Assembly: GCA_003156695.1 (NCBI GenBank)
Contig: PMHN01000291.1
Location: forward strand, 1-8,478
Direction: 5' to 3'
Length of the DNA stretch: 8,478 nucleotides
DNA from: Gammaproteobacteria bacterium
GTDB taxonomy: Bacteria > Pseudomonadota > Gammaproteobacteria > Steroidobacterales > Steroidobacteraceae
Shown here piece by piece: positions 6,717 to 8,478 of this stretch. Position numbers and translations under genes: made by a program. The notes under the pieces were generated by a model, which did no database searches, was not told the origin of the DNA, and saw only the letters and a list, made by a program, of their open reading frames with translations. Numbering within the stretch: the stretch's first letter is position 1; each line of letters begins with the position of its first letter.

Positions 6717-8454
6717 CCGGACGGCGGTTGCGGTGGCGCGTCGCCTGTACGACGGCTTTGTAACGTACCACGACGCGTTTCACACGATCACCACGCAGGC
6801 TCAGGCGCGGTTCGAGCGCCGGGACTGGACCGGCGCGCAGGTCGACGCCTCGACGCGCATCGCCCTGTATAAGCAGTGCGCAGACGATGCCGAGCACCGT
6901 GCGGAGGCGGAGCTTGGGGGACGCGGCGATCCGGACACATGGAAGGAGGCCAAGGCGATATACAGCGCGACGGTGCGCGACCGGGCCGATGCGGAGATCG
7001 CCGAGACTTTTTACAATTCCGTCGCGCGCCGTGTGCAGGAGACGGTCGGCGGCGATCCGGCGACGACTTTCGTCGAATCCGATGCCCCGGCGCAGACCCC
7101 GGATCTGAGCGCGCTCTATACGACACTCGCCGAGTCCGTCCTCGATGGCGGTGCCGTGGAGCGCGTGCTGGCGCTCTTCAGTTGGAACGTGCCGTTTAGC
7201 GACCGGGCGGGTGACGCCCAGCGGGCGGCGGCGATCGTCGCTCCTGATCTCCTGGAGCGGTGTTCTGGTGCTCCGCTCGACGGGATCGACGTGCTCCGGT
7301 CGCCGTTCTACCGCAACAAGGGCGTGTACGTCGTGGCGAGGCTCCGGTCCGGGCGGCGCGTGATTCCGCTCATTCTCGCGCTCGCCCACGGGCCCGCGGG
7401 GATCGTCATCGACGCGGCCTTGCCCACGACGGACGAGGCGAGCGTGGTGTTCGGGTTTAGCTGGTCATACTTCCAGGTGGACACGCTGGATCCGGCGGCA
7501 GTCGTGGAGTTTCTGGCGTCGCTGATGCCCCAGAAGCGCGTGGACGAGCTGTACACGGCGATCGGGTACAACCGGCACGGCAAGACGGTGCTGTACCGGA
7601 GTCTGATGCGGCACCTGGCGGAGAACCCGGATGCACGGTTCACGATCGCGGAGGGCGACCAGGGGACGGTGATGACGGTGTTCGCCTTGGCGTCGTTCAA
7701 TGTGGTGTTCAAGGTGATCAAGGACCGCTTTGATTTTCCGAAGACCACGACGCGCAAGGCGGTCATGGAGAAGTACCACTTCGTGTTCGTGCGCGATCGC
7801 GTGGGGCGCCTCGCCGATGCGCAGAAGTTCGAATATCTGGAGTTTCCGGTCGCGTGCTTCGATCCGCCTGTGCTGGAGCTCCTGCTCCAGACCTGTGCCA
7901 GCACAGTCCGGATCGCAGGCGACCGTGTCGTCCTGCAGCACGTGTACACCGAGCGGCGGGTGACTCCGCTCAACATCTTCCTGCGGCACGCGGCACCAGC
8001 AGCGGCGCACGACGCGGTGCTCGACTACGGCCAGGCGATCAAGGATCTGGCGGGCGCCGGGATCTTCACGGGCGACATGCTCCTCAAGAACTTCGGCGTC
8101 ACGCGGCATGGCCGGGTGATCTGCTACGACTACGACGAGCTCGCGCTGCTCACCGACTGCCGGTTCCGGGCCCTCCCAGCGGTGGTGCACGAGGAGGATG
8201 AGATGGCGGCGGAGCCGCCGTACTACGTGGGCGAGTCCGATGTGTTTCCCGAGGAGTTTCGGGTGTTCCTCGTGCCGCCCGGTGCGCTGCGCGACGATTT
8301 TCTGGCGGCGCATGCCGACTTGCTGGCCGTCGCCTACTGGCGCGACATGCAGACGCGAGTGCTCACCGGCGAAATGCTGGATGTCTTTCCGTACCGGCGG
8401 CGCCGCCGCCTCCGTCCATCAGAGACGACGAGCGCACCGGCGGCGCTGCCCTAG
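6691..8454 (+). CDS. aceK: Isocitrate dehydrogenase kinase/phosphatase AceK
   Basis: A single protein that phosphorylates Icd on one serine to inactivate it, and also removes the phosphate, controlling flow into the glyoxylate shunt. At 587 residues it is close to the 578 of E. coli AceK, and a constant offset of +5 aligns the key residues: K341 (ATP lysine), D376, D462 and N467 in [10 protein letters not shown], and D480/D482 in YDYDE. The N-terminal half is the helical regulatory domain and the C-terminal half is the protein-kinase-like fold. The segment following D482 (about 490-508) matches the substrate-recognition loop region. The nucleotide loop reads AEGDQGTVM (320-328), whereas E. 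coli has roughly APGI-K/R-GMVM, so this protein belongs to a more divergent branch. The C-terminus ends in an arginine run and a low-complexity tail. ATG 6691 follows a weak GCGAGAATT with little Shine-Dalgarno character. The gene diverges from icd across 48 bp. In E. coli it is instead the third gene of aceBAK; no aceA or aceB lies in this window. Confidence 0.95.
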   Translation: MSGLIPGGNRTAVAVARRLYDGFVTYHDAFHTITTQAQARFERRDWTGAQVDASTRIALYKQCADDAEHRAEAELGGRGDPDTWKEAKAIYSATVRDRADAEIAETFYNSVARRVQETVGGDPATTFVESDAPAQTPDLSALYTTLAESVLDGGAVERVLALFSWNVPFSDRAGDAQRAAAIVAPDLLERCSGAPLDGIDVLRSPFYRNKGVYVVARLRSGRRVIPLILALAHGPAGIVIDAALPTTDEASVVFGFSWSYFQVDTLDPAAVVEFLASLMPQKRVDELYTAIGYNRHGKTVLYRSLMRHLAENPDARFTIAEGDQGTVMTVFALASFNVVFKVIKDRFDFPKTTTRKAVMEKYHFVFVRDRVGRLADAQKFEYLEFPVACFDPPVLELLLQTCASTVRIAGDRVVLQHVYTERRVTPLNIFLRHAAPAAAHDAVLDYGQAIKDLAGAGIFTGDMLLKNFGVTRHGRVICYDYDELALLTDCRFRALPAVVHEEDEMAAEPPYYVGESDVFPEEFRVFLVPPGALRDDFLAAHADLLAVAYWRDMQTRVLTGEMLDVFPYRRRRRLRPSETTSAPAALP

Positions 8455-8478
8455 CCCTGGTAGGGGCCGGTCATGACC

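Noticed and set aside
6643..7389. 249-residue N-terminal extension of the icd frame
   Set aside because: It lies antisense to aceK, is arginine-rich and unlike any Icd N-terminus. The product from ATG 6642 already starts like E. coli Icd.
7465..8313. 282-codon open frame on the minus strand opposite aceK
   Set aside because: Shadow of aceK; His/Arg/Val-rich with no domain, and it has no ribosome site or promoter context that I can see.
8449..8465. Possible terminator hairpin over the aceK stop (CCCTA paired with TAGGG)
   Set aside because: The stem is only 5 bp with a 7-nt loop and no T-run follows before the window ends.

Overview
The window looks like chromosomal DNA of a GC-rich gammaproteobacterium. 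Three things point there: the gene order uvrC-pgsA-tRNA-Gly(GCC), which matches the uvrC-pgsA-glyW order of Escherichia coli; a tRNA-Gly that agrees over its full length with the E. coli sequence as I remember it; and an isocitrate dehydrogenase that keeps E. coli residue numbering at all its catalytic positions. I cannot name a genus. No phage, transposon, CRISPR or plasmid signature is visible, and most of the content is core metabolism and DNA repair.

Layout. Bases 1-340 (+) hold the C-terminal end of an oxalate/formate-antiporter-type (OFA) MFS transporter whose frame is broken by one in-frame TGA at 113-115. Next on the same strand is an APC-superfamily amino acid permease resembling aspartate:proton symporters (444-2069). 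Everything from 2077 to 6642 is on the minus strand. In transcription order it runs icd (isocitrate dehydrogenase), a family 5 uracil-DNA glycosylase, uvrC, pgsA, and then tRNA-Gly with its own sigma-70-type promoter. The four protein genes are tightly packed (8-nt overlap, 13-nt gap, 9-nt gap) and probably form one operon. On the plus strand, aceK (6691-8454) diverges from icd across only 48 bp.

How the genes relate. AceK is the bifunctional kinase/phosphatase that inactivates and reactivates isocitrate dehydrogenase at one serine, steering carbon between the TCA cycle and the glyoxylate shunt. Here the regulator and its target are back to back, the target serine (Ser113) is intact, and the best icd promoter candidate lies across the aceK start codon. 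The glycosylase and UvrC start base- and nucleotide-excision repair respectively, and both carry cysteine sets expected to hold iron-sulfur clusters. PgsA makes the phosphatidylglycerol-phosphate precursor and has no evident mechanistic link to its operon partners.

I found no clearly new system. The points most worth a second look are the divergent icd/aceK pair with overlapping control signals, unusual residues at the Icd cofactor site, a 24-residue insertion near the Icd C-terminus, the altered ATP loop of AceK, and the stop codon in the OFA transporter.
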